Shown: piece after piece, positions 15,769-25,846 of the stretch
Layout of the letters: the number at the start of each line of letters is the position of its first letter
How positions within the stretch are numbered: position 1 is the stretch's first letter
Origin: UBA9647 sp963739335
GTDB taxonomy: Bacteria; Bacteroidota; Ignavibacteria; UBA10030
Direction: 5' to 3'
Length of the DNA stretch: 64,000 nt
Assembly: GCA_963739335.1 (NCBI GenBank)
Contig: CAVUAC010000003.1
Coordinates: forward strand, 3,643 to 67,642
Translations under genes and position numbers: made by a program
The notes under the pieces: generated by a model
Database searches by the model: none
Seen by the model: the letters and a program-made list of their open reading frames with translations, nothing else
Told to the model about the DNA's origin: nothing

Positions 15769-17877
15769 GTGGCTACCGCGTCTCAAAAAGAGTACACGAG
15801 TGACAAAATCCGCAACATTGCATTCATAGGGCATGGCGGATCCGGCAAGACAACAATGTCGGAAGCTATGCTCTTCACCTCTGGAACATCGACCCGCTTC
15901 GGAAGAGTGGAGGACGGAAGCACCGTCTCCGACTACCATCCGGATGAAATCGAACGAAAGATCTCGATCAACGCATCCTTGCTGCACTGTGACTGGGAGG
16001 GGTACAAGTTCAATATTCTCGACACGCCGGGCTACTCCGATTTTACCGGTGAAGTGATTTCCTCGCTGCGCGTAGCCGACATCGCGGTTGTCGTTCTGAA
16101 AGCTGTCGAAGGAACTGAAGTCGGAACGGAGATTGTGTGGAACTATACGAAGCACTATCAGACTCCGACCATCATCGTTGTCAACAAGCTCGATAACGAA
16201 AATGCTGAGTTTGATCATGCATTCGCATCGGCGAAGAGCCGTTTCGGAAGTGATGTCACGCTCGTCCAATTCCCCGCGAACCAGGGATTGACCTTCGACT
16301 CCATCGTCGATGTCCTCAAGATGAAGATGTGTAAATACAACCGCGATGGAAGCGGAAAGGTCGCGGAAGCCGACATTCCGGCTGAATTCAAGGAGAAAGC
16401 CACAGCGCTCCACGAAGAACTGATCGAGAAGATCGCCGAGACCGATGAGGCGTTGATGAACAAGTTCTTCGAAGATGGGACATTGAAGGATGAGGACCTG
16501 CAGAGAGGGATGAAGATGGCCGTCAACACGCGAAAGATTTTCCCTGTGTTCTGCTTGTCGGCCAGCATGAACATTGGTTTCGGTTACTTGATGAGCTTCA
16601 TTGCACAGTATGGTCCATCGCCGCTCGATCGTGGCGCGGCGGAAGCAACAGAGATGCAAAAGAATCAGAAAATCCAGATTGCTCCTGATCCAGCCGGTCA
16701 GCCTGCGCTGTTTGTCTTCAAGACGGTGTCTGAACAGCACGTCGGCGAGCTCTCGTTCTTTCGAGTCTATTCCGGCAGTGTGACTCCCGGACTCGATCTC
16801 GTCAACGAGTCGAACGGCAAAATTGAACGTCTCGGCCAGATTTTCGTCATGAATGGCAAGGAGCGGCGCGATGTGGGGAAGCTTCTCGCCGGGGATATCG
16901 GCGCCGTGGTGAAACTGAAGGACACCCACACGAACAATACGCTCAGCAGCAAGACGTTTCCCATCACCTTTACCACGATCCAGTTTCCTGAGCCTGTCAT
17001 CCGCATGGCGATTGCCGCGAAAGCAAAGGGCGACGAAGACAAGATCGCGACGGGACTTCACTACCTCCACGAGGAGGATCCGACGTTTCTCGTGCAGGTT
17101 GACGGCCAGTTGAGCCAAACGGTCATAGCTGGTCAGGGAGAACTTCACCTGCTCATCGTCACGAAACGGCTCAAGGAGAAGTACGGTGTCGATGTCGATC
17201 TCAAGGAGCCGAAGATACCATACAAGGAAGCCATCAAGGCGACAGTTCCTGAAGCAGAGTACAAGCACAAGAAACAGACCGGCGGGCGTGGTCAGTTTGG
17301 TCACGTCTACCTCAAACTGGAGCCCTTGCCGCGTGGCACCGGCTTTGAGTTTGCCGACGAGGTGGTTGGTGGAGTGGTACCCGGTCGGTTTATCCCGGCG
17401 GTGGAAAAAGGTGTTGTCGAGACGATGCAAAAGGGCGTCCTGGCGGGTTATGAGATCGTTGACGTCCGCGTGACAATCTTCGACGGATCCTATCACACGG
17501 TCGATTCTGACGAACACTCGTTCAAGATTGCGGGGTCGATGGCGTTCAAGAAAGGATTCCTGGAGGCCAAGCCGGTCCTCCTTGAGCCCATCAATGAAAT
17601 TGAAGTCATCGTGCCGGATGAATATATGGGTGATGTCATGGGCGATCTCTCCGGGCGGCGCGGAAAAATTGCGGGAATGGAATCCGAGGGGCATTTCCAG
17701 AAGATCAAAGCCCTTGTGCCGATGTCTGAAATTCACAAATACTCCACGATCCTTCGTTCGATGACTCAGGGCCGCGGCGTGTACCGGACGAAGTTTTCGC
17801 ACTATGAGGAACTCCCGAGGGAGCTTGCCGAGAAGGTCATCGCAGCCAAAGAGAAGGCGAAGGAAGAAGAGGAGTAG
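15769..17877 (+). CDS. fusA: Elongation factor G paralogue (EF-G-like GTPase)
   Basis: A 702-residue translational GTPase with all EF-G domains. The G1 loop is GHGGSGKTT (21-29) instead of the AHIDAGKTT of housekeeping EF-G; G3 is DTPGYSDF and G4 is NKLD. Domain IV contains the QTGGRGQFGHV and HTVDSDEHSFKIAGSMAF segments, and domain V contains DVMGDLSGRRGKI. The altered P-loop marks the EF-G-like paralogue group rather than the str-operon fusA, and no rpsL/rpsG/tuf neighbours are present. It may act in ribosome recycling or in translation under stress (inference). It starts with GTG 15769 after GAGGAGA. A terminator-like hairpin follows at 17903. Confidence 0.88.
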   Translation: MATASQKEYTSDKIRNIAFIGHGGSGKTTMSEAMLFTSGTSTRFGRVEDGSTVSDYHPDEIERKISINASLLHCDWEGYKFNILDTPGYSDFTGEVISSLRVADIAVVVLKAVEGTEVGTEIVWNYTKHYQTPTIIVVNKLDNENAEFDHAFASAKSRFGSDVTLVQFPANQGLTFDSIVDVLKMKMCKYNRDGSGKVAEADIPAEFKEKATALHEELIEKIAETDEALMNKFFEDGTLKDEDLQRGMKMAVNTRKIFPVFCLSASMNIGFGYLMSFIAQYGPSPLDRGAAEATEMQKNQKIQIAPDPAGQPALFVFKTVSEQHVGELSFFRVYSGSVTPGLDLVNESNGKIERLGQIFVMNGKERRDVGKLLAGDIGAVVKLKDTHTNNTLSSKTFPITFTTIQFPEPVIRMAIAAKAKGDEDKIATGLHYLHEEDPTFLVQVDGQLSQTVIAGQGELHLLIVTKRLKEKYGVDVDLKEPKIPYKEAIKATVPEAEYKHKKQTGGRGQFGHVYLKLEPLPRGTGFEFADEVVGGVVPGRFIPAVEKGVVETMQKGVLAGYEIVDVRVTIFDGSYHTVDSDEHSFKIAGSMAFKKGFLEAKPVLLEPINEIEVIVPDEYMGDVMGDLSGRRGKIAGMESEGHFQKIKALVPMSEIHKYSTILRSMTQGRGVYRTKFSHYEELPRELAEKVIAAKEKAKEEEE

Positions 17878-17902
17878 CGTTCCAACAATCGAAAACCAAT
17901 GA

Positions 17903-17930
17903 GGCCCGCATCAGGCGGGCCGGACTTTTC
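17903..17930 (+). terminator. Terminator-like hairpin after the EF-G paralogue
   Basis: GGCCCGC (17903-17909) pairs with GCGGGCC (17915-17921), followed by GGACTTTTCT. The T-tract is short, so termination may be partial. Its position argues for the later start (17941) of the next gene. Confidence 0.65.
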
Positions 17931-17940
17931 TCAGCACGTT

Positions 17941-19263
17941 ATGGTGACACTCGAAAGAAAGATCAGGCAGAAGAAAGCTCGCATCGGCGTCATCGGCCTA
18001 GGATATGTTGGGCTGCCGCTGGCGGTGGAGTTTGCTGCGAAAGGCTTTGAGACCATCGGCATCGAGACCGATGCGAACAAGGTCCGATCAGTCGATACGG
18101 GGAAGAACTACATTGACGACGTTGATAGCAAGGTCTTTGCAGACGTAACTAAGCGCGGAATGCTGAAGGCAACCGGTGACTATCGTGATGTATCGAGTCT
18201 CGACGTGATCTTCATCTGTGTCCCGACGCCGTTCACAGCTAACAAAGAGCCTGACATCTCATACATCGTTGCATCGTCGAACGAGATTGCTCCGAGGTTG
18301 CGCAAAGGTCACCTTATCATCCTGAAGAGCACGACCTTCCCGAACACGACGGAAGGATATGTCCAGCCGATTCTCGAGCAGTCGGGGCTCAAGGCCGGGA
18401 AGGATTACTATCTGGCCTTTTCCCCCGAGCGGATCGACCCGGGTAACAAGAAATGGACAACGGCAAACACGCCGGTTGTCGTTGGAGGAGTCACGGCAGA
18501 ATGTACGCGACTGGCTTGCATGATTACAGAGCAGATCGCACCGAGGGTTGTGCCCGTCTCAAGTCCGAAGGTGGCGGAGCTGGAGAAGCTCCTGGAGAAT
18601 ATCTTCCGCAGCGTGAACATCGCTTTAGTCAATGAGCTGGCTCAGCTGTGCGACCGGATGGGTGGCGTCAACGTGTGGGAAGTTGTGGAGGCCGCGGCGA
18701 CGAAACCATTTGGCTTCATGCCATTCTATCCCGGTCCGGGTATCGGCGGACACTGCATTCTTATTGATCCGTACTATCTCTCATGGCTGGCGCGCGAACA
18801 TGATTTCCAGACGAATTTCATCACCCTCGCCGCTGAGACCAATGAAAACATGCCGTTCTACGTGAAGAACATGGTGTTGCGAGAGATCAGCATGCTCCCG
18901 GTGAGATTCCCGGATGCGAAGATTGTCGTGCTGGGTGTTGCCTTCAAGCGCGATGTTGATGACATCCGTCATTCACCCGCATTGAAGGTGATGGAGCTTC
19001 TTCACACCGATGGTGCGCGAAACATCGTCTACAATGATCCACACGTTCCATTCGTGACCGTCAATGGCGAGACGTTCAAGTCTGTTGAGCTGACAAAGAA
19101 GCTTCTGCAAGAGGCTGACTGTGTCTTGATCACGACGGATCATTCTACGTATGACTACGAATTCGTGGTCAAGAACGCCAGACTTGTTGTCGATACACGC
19201 AATGCGACGAAGAACGTGAAGGTGGGACGGGAGAAAATTGTGCTGATTGGAGACGGGAAATGA
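17941..19263 (+). CDS. WbpA/TviB-type UDP-N-acetylhexosamine 6-dehydrogenase
   Basis: A 440-residue nucleotide-sugar dehydrogenase that would oxidise the C6 hydroxyl of a UDP-sugar to a uronate. It has the NAD loop GVIGLGYVGLPLAVEFA near the N terminus, the CVPTPF strand, the middle-domain lysine region AELEKLLENIFRSVNIALVNELA, and the catalytic cysteine in GPGIGGHCILIDPYYL. The GGHCxxxDPYY version of the motif, as opposed to GGSCFPKD, is typical of the UDP-GlcNAc/UDP-GalNAc dehydrogenase branch. The product would feed surface polysaccharide synthesis. The start is ATG 17941, because the earlier in-frame start (17899) precedes a terminator. It overlaps the HIT gene by 4 bp (ATGA). Confidence 0.88.
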   Translation: MVTLERKIRQKKARIGVIGLGYVGLPLAVEFAAKGFETIGIETDANKVRSVDTGKNYIDDVDSKVFADVTKRGMLKATGDYRDVSSLDVIFICVPTPFTANKEPDISYIVASSNEIAPRLRKGHLIILKSTTFPNTTEGYVQPILEQSGLKAGKDYYLAFSPERIDPGNKKWTTANTPVVVGGVTAECTRLACMITEQIAPRVVPVSSPKVAELEKLLENIFRSVNIALVNELAQLCDRMGGVNVWEVVEAAATKPFGFMPFYPGPGIGGHCILIDPYYLSWLAREHDFQTNFITLAAETNENMPFYVKNMVLREISMLPVRFPDAKIVVLGVAFKRDVDDIRHSPALKVMELLHTDGARNIVYNDPHVPFVTVNGETFKSVELTKKLLQEADCVLITTDHSTYDYEFVVKNARLVVDTRNATKNVKVGREKIVLIGDGK

Positions 19264-19749
19264 AACGACTATTCTCGCCATGGCGCTCCGCTTACATCGC
19301 CAGCTTCAGAGGCGAAGAGAGAAGCAAGCAGTGTCTCTTTTGCCGTATTGCGAACGAGCGGCGAGACGAAAAGAACATGGTGGTCTGGCGCGGCGATCAC
19401 TGCTATATCGTGATGAATCTGTTCCCTTACAACAGCGGCCATCTGATGGTCGTCCCCTACAAGCACACCTCAAATCTCGCCAGACTCTCTCCGGATGTTT
19501 ATGTCGAAATGATGCAGGCGACCGTTCGCGGGATGCGCGCGACTGAGCAAGGTAAGTGACCCCCACGGTTTTAACATCGGCGCAAACCTCGGCAGGGTTG
19601 CTGGTGCAGGGATCGACAAGCACATCCACTTTCATGTTGTTCCCCGCTGGAGCGGCGATACGAATTTCATGCCTGTCCTCGCCGACGTGAAACTCATCTC
19701 CGAAGACCTCAAACGGTCCTTTTCCAGGTTGAAGAAGGCGGCAACGTAA
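19260..19749 (+). CDS. HIT-family nucleotide hydrolase (apparent frameshift)
   Basis: A histidine-triad protein of about 162 residues, predicted to act on dinucleoside polyphosphates or AMP adducts. The N terminus has the zinc-type CLFCRI segment and NLFPYNSGHLMVVPYKH; the C terminus has PHGFNIGANLGRVAGAGI and the triad KHIHFHVVPRW. The frame changes near 19533-19542: removing one base restores MRALSKVSDPHGFNIG, while the uncorrected frame stops at 19559. The start ATGA overlaps the stop of the upstream dehydrogenase. A sequencing insertion is the simplest explanation. Confidence 0.85.
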
Positions 19750-20170
19750 GGAGGAACTGCTGGTTCAACCATCGGGGTCATTGACAACGAAGGGTCGTGC
19801 CGCTGCAAACTGAGTTCAGGCGAACATTGTCACGCCGCAGTCGATGCCTGGCTCAACGATTTCCTGGCATCGTCGGATCATCTAAGGCAGTCTACCCGCG
19901 TATGCCCCTCCTGGCAATAATGTGACAGAACCCCCCTTGATGAGGTACGCCTGGACCGACTCTGAATGGCTACGAATTCCAAATTGATGCTGTGGGAGAA
20001 TCCGTTTGTGAAGGAATGAGGGGGGAGACGTATGATGTGAACCGGAAGACGTGAGACGGAAGACGGGAGATGAAACGGGTCATCGGGTGATCGAGCCATT
20101 GGCTCACCCGTCAATTAACCAATTAACCAGTTAACCAGTTAACTCATCTAGACGATCAACCAGACTGTTT
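19750..20170. other. Gene-free region between convergent units
   Basis: About 420 bp between the HIT gene and the minus-strand outer-membrane gene. Apart from the tandem repeat at 20113-20144 and direct AGACG-type repeats around 20047-20070, nothing was identified. Confidence 0.6.
20113..20144. repeat. 8-bp tandem repeat, four copies
   Basis: Four consecutive octamers: AATTAACC twice, AGTTAACC, then AGTTAACT. Slippage-prone tract just downstream of the outer-membrane protein gene. Confidence 0.75.
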
Positions 20171-21605
20171 CTAGATCGTTACTCTCAACCCGGCCGCGAT
20201 GGAAACCGTCTGAGGGATTTTCTTTGAGAAGAGCATTCCGAAGGTCTCCGTTCCGATGTCGAGGCAGATGTAGTGGAAATCTAGCCCGAAACCGCCTGCC
20301 CACCGAACGCCCTCTCCTCCTCCGATCGAGAATCCTGTTCTGAGAGGAAGGAATGAAAGCACTCGGGTCCTCCATACCCAGCGAAAAGCGAGGCTGTGTG
20401 ACATTGCCCATCGAGGAATTCAATCCTTGCGTATAGTCGAAAGCCAGAAGCATTTTCCCAGGTAAGAAACTGAAGATGGCTGATTCGTCCGACTCGACAG
20501 CCACTCCGATTCGAAATGTGGTTGGAAGTGTGGAGGAAAATTCATCACCTGCCTGATTCTTGCCGCGCACGGCATCCTCAAGACTGTCGGCGTTCTCTGT
20601 TTTGAACGGATCATCCATGACGAGTGCATAGCGGCCATCCGTCTTCACCAGGTTCTTCGTCCAATGTATGCTGCCGATGTCCGTGATGCTCGCCGCAACG
20701 CGCAGTCCTGGTTTGATTTGACCCGAGACGCCCAGATCGAATCCCACACCCTTTCCGGCAGGTTCAGGGAACATCGACATGTCCACATGCTTGTCCGGAT
20801 TGAAAAAATCCGCACCCGCCCTTCGCGTGAGATAGTCAAATTGCGCATTGAGCAGATACTGGTTTGCTCCAACGCGTTGGTTGGCTATTGAAGATGAGTA
20901 GCGCTGGGTCTCAAAGACGCCAAAGCCTTGCAGCACTTTTACTCCGAGGCCGACTGACAAGTCGTGTACCCATTCGGAAGTGAGAGGAATCTGATATGCA
21001 TAGGAAAAGTTGAATTCTCGCCACCACGCAGCAGAGACGCTTGACCCGTCGAAGGTGTATTGAGAGCCCGCGGAGTCGAGTCCATAGAGAAAGAACCGTG
21101 TGTAGTCCTTCGCTACCTCGAGGGTTCCGCTTGCATGATCGACGATAGCGAATCCAAGGCCTCCCAATCTGCTCGTCGTGATCGTTGCCCCGAGGTCCAT
21201 TGCTTCAATATCAACTCTTGTGGCAGCCAGTCCATCTGGAATGGAAGCGAGAATGTTTTGTTTGTCCATGTCTGTCAAGACCTTAGGATCTCGCTTCCCG
21301 TCCTTCTCCGTCCCTGGAATTCCGGTGAAGTACTCCTGGTAGATGTTGTAGCTCAACAACTCCGTGCTCACACGAACGCCAACGGGGAAAAGACTGAGTG
21401 AGAACACACCCCTGGTTGGGAGAGCGAGGTTCGCGGGATTGATTCCGATTGCCTCTGTCCCTCGTGCGACGACGACTGACGTTCTCCCCATAGCGATGGC
21501 GCGTATATTCCAACGGTCACCTGCATTCAGGGTGACCGCCTGCGCTAGAAGCATGAGAATGCAGACTGTGCAAAAGATTCTCATTCTACCGAGTGAGTCC
21601 TTCAT
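20171..21605 (-). CDS. Outer-membrane beta-barrel protein, DUF5723-like (apparent frameshift)
   Basis: About 478 residues. An N-terminal signal peptide (CTVCILMLLAQAVTLNAG) is followed by RAIAMGRTSVVVARGTEAIGINPANLAL, typical of PorV/DUF5723-like barrel proteins, and then many alternating strands. The uncorrected frame gives an Arg-rich tail ending at 20148; a one-base change near 20343-20356 gives instead TGFSIGGGEGVRW and a proper barrel end, VSIAAGLRVTI, at 20171. It starts at an ATGA overlap with the upstream lipoprotein gene, so the two are translationally coupled and probably work together at the outer membrane. Function unknown. Confidence 0.75.
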
Positions 21606-23737
21606 TGCTTGTTCACGGTGTATACCATCGTTGCCGATGCACGAACGCTCACGGAATCCGAGCTTCGAAATTTGACCGGTACGGTGCCGCCTCCCGTTGT
21701 CTCGATTTGAAGCTTAAACCATATTGCATCAGCATTATTATATGCGTCAATATCAGAGCTCTTGAGCTGTATGAAGAAAGAGCTCTTTTTTGTACCTGTC
21801 ACGGAGCCTCCCTGATCGACAGGAGCTGCAGCAATTGTCCTCGGACCGTCAGTTGGGATCCGAAGGAGAGTATCGCGTTTCCCCGCAATTGATTTGCCCA
21901 GCAGTGCGGACTGCAGAATGAGCTGCAACGGCAGACCGTTTACGACCTCGAAGTACATCGTTCCGGTCTTCACCGATTTCACCTCGTCCTTCCCCGAATT
22001 CTTGTTGTCGGTGAGATCGTTTGTCTCGCTGACCTCGCCTCCGGCGATGCCGACCTTGAGGGGAAATGAGAGATCCACTGAGGCGTACACTTTCGTTGAA
22101 TCATAGATTGTCTGGATCCCTAGAGCCGTTGGAAAAACATCGGGGGGATTCATGACGGCTGACCCTCTGACGATGAATGAATCCGGAAGGTTCGGGAAGA
22201 ATCGAGAGAGAAAAGTGTTCAGCCCCGTGGAATTGTCCAGAACGATTTGAGTCACCGTTCCTTGTGCCGGGAAAAATCTTCTGAAGGCGCTTCCGACAGG
22301 GGGAGGAACAACAAGAGAATCGATGCGAGCTGGTGAAACCCGTCGGTTCATTGCAACAAAGTAGAGATTGTAGTCGGTCGGAAAGCTGCCGGACATCGAC
22401 AGCTTCAGAGTCAGTCTCACTGAGTCGAACGTCACGCGCCCTTTGAACTTGTCGGAGAAATCACCAAGGTTGATACCGCCGGCTCCTGCGCTGAATGAGA
22501 GGGTTGTCGGTTTGATTCTTCCCGTGATGGACTGAATGACGAACGCGGAGCGCGGCTGAAAATCGACTCTCAGAAAGTCAGTGCTATTGACCTGTCGTGG
22601 CGTTTGCGACTCTATGGATTCAACAGCTGCGGAAAATGTGAGCCGGGTACCGATGGCAGTAGAAGAAGACTGCATCTTCAGGTTGGCGGCATTGACAGGT
22701 ATCCGTGCCGTTCCTTTGCCGTCGAAAGTCGTGGTGACTGTGAACGGAGCACCTGTTGTCCTGTCAAGGAGCTCCCTGATGGTGAGAGAGACTCTTGCGT
22801 TGACGTCAATGTTGTTTTGGAAGACGATATCGAAAGAACCACTGCGGAAAGTCGCAGACTGCAATGACACGGAGTCATCCACGGTGACGACTGTATCTCT
22901 CGATCTGAGCAACGCCTGGGATGGTATCGCTGCTTTTGCAGAACGGGCCGCAAGATTCGAGAGCGTCACGACATATTCAATCCCCGACTGAGGCGTGTAG
23001 CTCACAGCACCGATCGATGCTTGGGCATGCATTCCGAATGATGGCACGCGACACGAGTTTTGAATGGTTGCATTGGCAAGGCTCGCGGTGACCACGTATG
23101 CTTCCGCCGGCTGGAGGGATTTGCCTGCGAACGAGAATCTCGCAATCTCATTTGTGTCAACCGGTACGGTGAGCCTCCTGTTCTTGATGATGATCGGATC
23201 CGGAAAATCGATGGCGACGGGAAACTTATTCCGGATAGTCAACGAGATCGTTCCGGATTCAAACGTTGCATTCTCGAACGTTGCGACAGGTGACGTCGTG
23301 ATTGCAGGAATCGGATATGTTTGCGCAGGAGTGGAAATCGGGACTGTCGGAGCGTCGCTGCCGGTGATTTCCTTGTAGGCGAGAGTGTCCCCAAACGGCG
23401 ATGGCGGATCTATGAGGAATACGCCGAGGGGGACTTGTTCATAGCCATCCTTGGGAGTGAATTTGATGGAATCGATTCCTATTGGCTTGATGGCTTGCGA
23501 AGATGAATAGAAGTATCCGCCGTCGGGGGAGTTCTTGAAAAGCGTGTCTTTCGAGACGAACTCCGAAAGGTACTTCGTGCGATTGATCAGTGGGATGCTC
23601 AGCTGAATGTCGGACGTGGGGGCTACGGGTTCGAGTGGTGCCTCGATGCACTGTAGCCCCAGAGCGCTGAGAACAAGTAGAAGAACAGTGATACCACTTC
23701 TGGAAGATCCAGGTGCCTGCAACGGGTCTCCGTCCAA
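21602..23737 (-). CDS. Large putative surface lipoprotein, beta-sandwich rich
   Basis: About 711 residues. The N terminus shows a hydrophobic stretch ending in LSALGLQC, a plausible lipobox with the cysteine as lipidation site. The remainder is strand-rich with repeated themes such as SGTISLTIRNKFPVAIDF and SGSFDIVFQNNIDVNARVSL, suggesting several Ig-like or LEA-like beta-sandwich modules. No enzyme motif is visible. The assigned start is TTG 23737, with no ribosome-binding site, so the true start is uncertain. The 3' end overlaps the outer-membrane protein gene by 4 bp. A structural or cell-surface role with its barrel partner is inferred from pairing only. Confidence 0.65.
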   Translation of the reverse strand: MDGDPLQAPGSSRSGITVLLLVLSALGLQCIEAPLEPVAPTSDIQLSIPLINRTKYLSEFVSKDTLFKNSPDGGYFYSSSQAIKPIGIDSIKFTPKDGYEQVPLGVFLIDPPSPFGDTLAYKEITGSDAPTVPISTPAQTYPIPAITTSPVATFENATFESGTISLTIRNKFPVAIDFPDPIIIKNRRLTVPVDTNEIARFSFAGKSLQPAEAYVVTASLANATIQNSCRVPSFGMHAQASIGAVSYTPQSGIEYVVTLSNLAARSAKAAIPSQALLRSRDTVVTVDDSVSLQSATFRSGSFDIVFQNNIDVNARVSLTIRELLDRTTGAPFTVTTTFDGKGTARIPVNAANLKMQSSSTAIGTRLTFSAAVESIESQTPRQVNSTDFLRVDFQPRSAFVIQSITGRIKPTTLSFSAGAGGINLGDFSDKFKGRVTFDSVRLTLKLSMSGSFPTDYNLYFVAMNRRVSPARIDSLVVPPPVGSAFRRFFPAQGTVTQIVLDNSTGLNTFLSRFFPNLPDSFIVRGSAVMNPPDVFPTALGIQTIYDSTKVYASVDLSFPLKVGIAGGEVSETNDLTDNKNSGKDEVKSVKTGTMYFEVVNGLPLQLILQSALLGKSIAGKRDTLLRIPTDGPRTIAAAPVDQGGSVTGTKKSSFFIQLKSSDIDAYNNADAIWFKLQIETTGGGTVPVKFRSSDSVSVRASATMVYTVNKQ

Positions 23738-24376
23738 GGTTCGTGGGAGGGGATTTTGTGTAGCGCCCTATCGGCTCCATCAATTTGGGTTTTGGCACAT
23801 GAAAAGTCAAGTCCTTTTGACTCCGAAGCCGCCGCCTTGTTGATGATCCTTGTCTGGGCCTGTTCTTGACTCATCATTTTTTCCGGACACGATTTCGCCT
23901 GAACTTCTGCCTCCAGGAATTCTATCGGCCAAGTTTTGAGGTGAGCTGATAGGTTCAGGCCGCTCGGCGCATAGGCCATAGGAGTAGGCAGAGCATTGAT
24001 CTGTTCAGCGCTTGTCTTTTTTGTGCCGTTTCCAGAGATTTTGTTTCCCTCATTGTTTTTGCTATCTTTGCTGTCAATCAGGTAACAATACGCGCAATCT
24101 TGGGACACCGAGGAAGGTTTGATGTCTCAAGAATGAGATCATGGGGTTGGGCGCCGTCAATTCCATTGGATCATGGTTCGAAGTGTTGTCATGAATGGTG
24201 CGCGACGGTCAGATTCCCCGTTGCTTGTCGAAGGATCTTCAGGTAGTTGAGCCAACGCCGCACAGCGCTCGGCCAGCAAATCTTGCTTTGAAACAAGGAC
24301 TCCTTTTACTATCTTTTTTCTGTTGCACCTCGCACCGCGATCAAAACCATTTCACCACGAATAGAAGAAGACGGAC
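23738..24376. other. Divergent intergenic region
   Basis: About 640 bp between the minus-strand lipoprotein gene and the plus-strand UDP-glucose dehydrogenase, so it should hold two divergent promoters. No confident -35/-10 pair was found. An open frame on the minus strand (23623-24108) has no family features and overlaps the lipoprotein start; it is not called. A small inverted repeat, GTCAA...TTGAC, lies at about 23805-23822. Confidence 0.55.
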
Positions 24377-25675
24377 ATGAATCTTTCTATCATTGGAACC
24401 GGATATGTGGGACTTGTTCAGGGTGCATGCTTCGCAGACACCGGCAATCAAGTCATCTGCATGGATATCGATGAAAAGAAAATCAATAATCTGAAAAAGG
24501 GGTCGATCCCCATCTACGAACCCGGTCTCGAGGAAATGGTTCGGAAGAACGCTCAGGAGGGAAGGTTGGAGTTTACGACTTCTCTCAAAACTGCGGTATC
24601 GAAGAGTGACCTCATCTTTTTCTGTCTTCCAACACCGCCATCGGAGGGTGGATCTGCCGATCTCACGCACGTTCTCGGAGTCGCTGGGCAGATCGCGGAA
24701 ATAGCTGATTCAGAGAAAATCGTCGTCAGCAAGAGCACGGTGCCGGTAGGAACGGTTGACAAGATCAAGCACATCATGAAGAAAAAGGCGAGACATCACA
24801 TCGAGGTAGCCTCAAATCCTGAATTCCTCAAAGAGGGTTCAGCCCTTCAGGACTCACTCAAGCCCGACAGGGTTGTGATCGGCACGAAGAGCAAGAAGGT
24901 CATTGCGATATTGCAGGAGCTGTACGAACCGTTCGTACGAACGGGAAATCCCATCCTCGTGATGGATGAACGTAGCGCTGAAATGACGAAGTATGCCGCG
25001 AATGCGTTCCTGGCAACGAAGATTTCATTCATGAATGAGCTCGCGAATCTCTGTGAAGAAGTGGGGGCCGATATCGATTCGATCCGGAGGGGCATCGGTT
25101 CCGATCCGAGAATTGGAAAGCAGTTCCTTTTCCCGGGCGTTGGCTACGGCGGTTCGTGTTTCCCGAAGGACGTCAAGGCCCTGGTGATGACATCTCACGA
25201 GTACAAACGGGACTTGACCATACTGCAAGCGGTCGACAAGCTGAACGAAAATCAAAAACGGGTGCTCCTGCGAAAACTGAACAAGCACTTCAAGGACCAG
25301 CTGCAAGGGAAAACGATCGTCCTTTGGGGGCTTTCCTTCAAACCGCAGACGGATGACATCCGCGAGGCACCGTCACTTGTGATGATTCGAGAGCTTCTCA
25401 GCGCGGGCGCGAAAGTCAGAGCACATGACCCGATCGCCAACTCGATGGTGGAACAGCATTTTCGCGGCAAGGTGGAGTTCTTTGAAAACTGCTACGGCGC
25501 CTTGAAGGATGCGGATGCTCTTCTCATCGTCACCGAATGGAATGAGTTTCGCCGCCCAGATTTCCCAAAAATGAAAAATCTCATGAAAAGGCCTGTCATT
25601 CTTGACGGCCGCAACATCTATGATCCGAAGGAGATGAAGGAAAAGGGATTCACATACTATAGCATAGGACGCTGA
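24377..25675 (+). CDS. ugd: UDP-glucose 6-dehydrogenase
   Basis: A 432-residue enzyme oxidising UDP-glucose to UDP-glucuronate with two NAD. Features: N-terminal NAD loop SIIGTGYVGLVQGACFADTG; FCLPTPPSEGGSAD; KSTVPVGT; SNPEFLKEGSA; and the catalytic cysteine in GVGYGGSCFPKDVKAL. The C-terminal domain holds LWGLSFKPQTDDIREAPS. It is a paralogue of, but clearly distinct from, the GGHC-type dehydrogenase at 17941-19263. It stands alone, closed by a terminator at 25696-25730. The product would serve exopolysaccharide or pentose-nucleotide synthesis. Confidence 0.94.
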   Translation: MNLSIIGTGYVGLVQGACFADTGNQVICMDIDEKKINNLKKGSIPIYEPGLEEMVRKNAQEGRLEFTTSLKTAVSKSDLIFFCLPTPPSEGGSADLTHVLGVAGQIAEIADSEKIVVSKSTVPVGTVDKIKHIMKKKARHHIEVASNPEFLKEGSALQDSLKPDRVVIGTKSKKVIAILQELYEPFVRTGNPILVMDERSAEMTKYAANAFLATKISFMNELANLCEEVGADIDSIRRGIGSDPRIGKQFLFPGVGYGGSCFPKDVKALVMTSHEYKRDLTILQAVDKLNENQKRVLLRKLNKHFKDQLQGKTIVLWGLSFKPQTDDIREAPSLVMIRELLSAGAKVRAHDPIANSMVEQHFRGKVEFFENCYGALKDADALLIVTEWNEFRRPDFPKMKNLMKRPVILDGRNIYDPKEMKEKGFTYYSIGR

Positions 25676-25695
25676 ATTCGGGGACTGTCTGCTCG

Positions 25696-25730
25696 AGTCC
25701 CGGTTGACGCAAGTCGGCCGGGACTTTTTC
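25696..25730 (+). terminator. Terminator after ugd
   Basis: AGTCCCGG (25696-25703) pairs with CCGGGACT (25718-25725), 14-nt loop, then TTTTC and TTT. Confidence 0.85.
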
Positions 25731-25846
25731 TTTGTTTGGCATAGTTTGTGCTAAATTTGCCAAAGCACGAGAAACCCAATTCGTTTTTTGTGGGCGATTT
25801 TGGCCCGGCCAATCTGTCAGATTGCACAACTAAACCGGAGGAGTTC

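Noticed and set aside
15643..17802. 719-codon open frame on the minus strand
   Set aside because: It is antisense to the EF-G paralogue; its composition is that of a reverse-frame shadow in G+C-rich coding DNA.
23623..24108. 161-codon minus-strand open frame before the large lipoprotein
   Set aside because: Overlaps the lipoprotein N terminus in another frame and shows no domain, signal peptide or ribosome-binding site.
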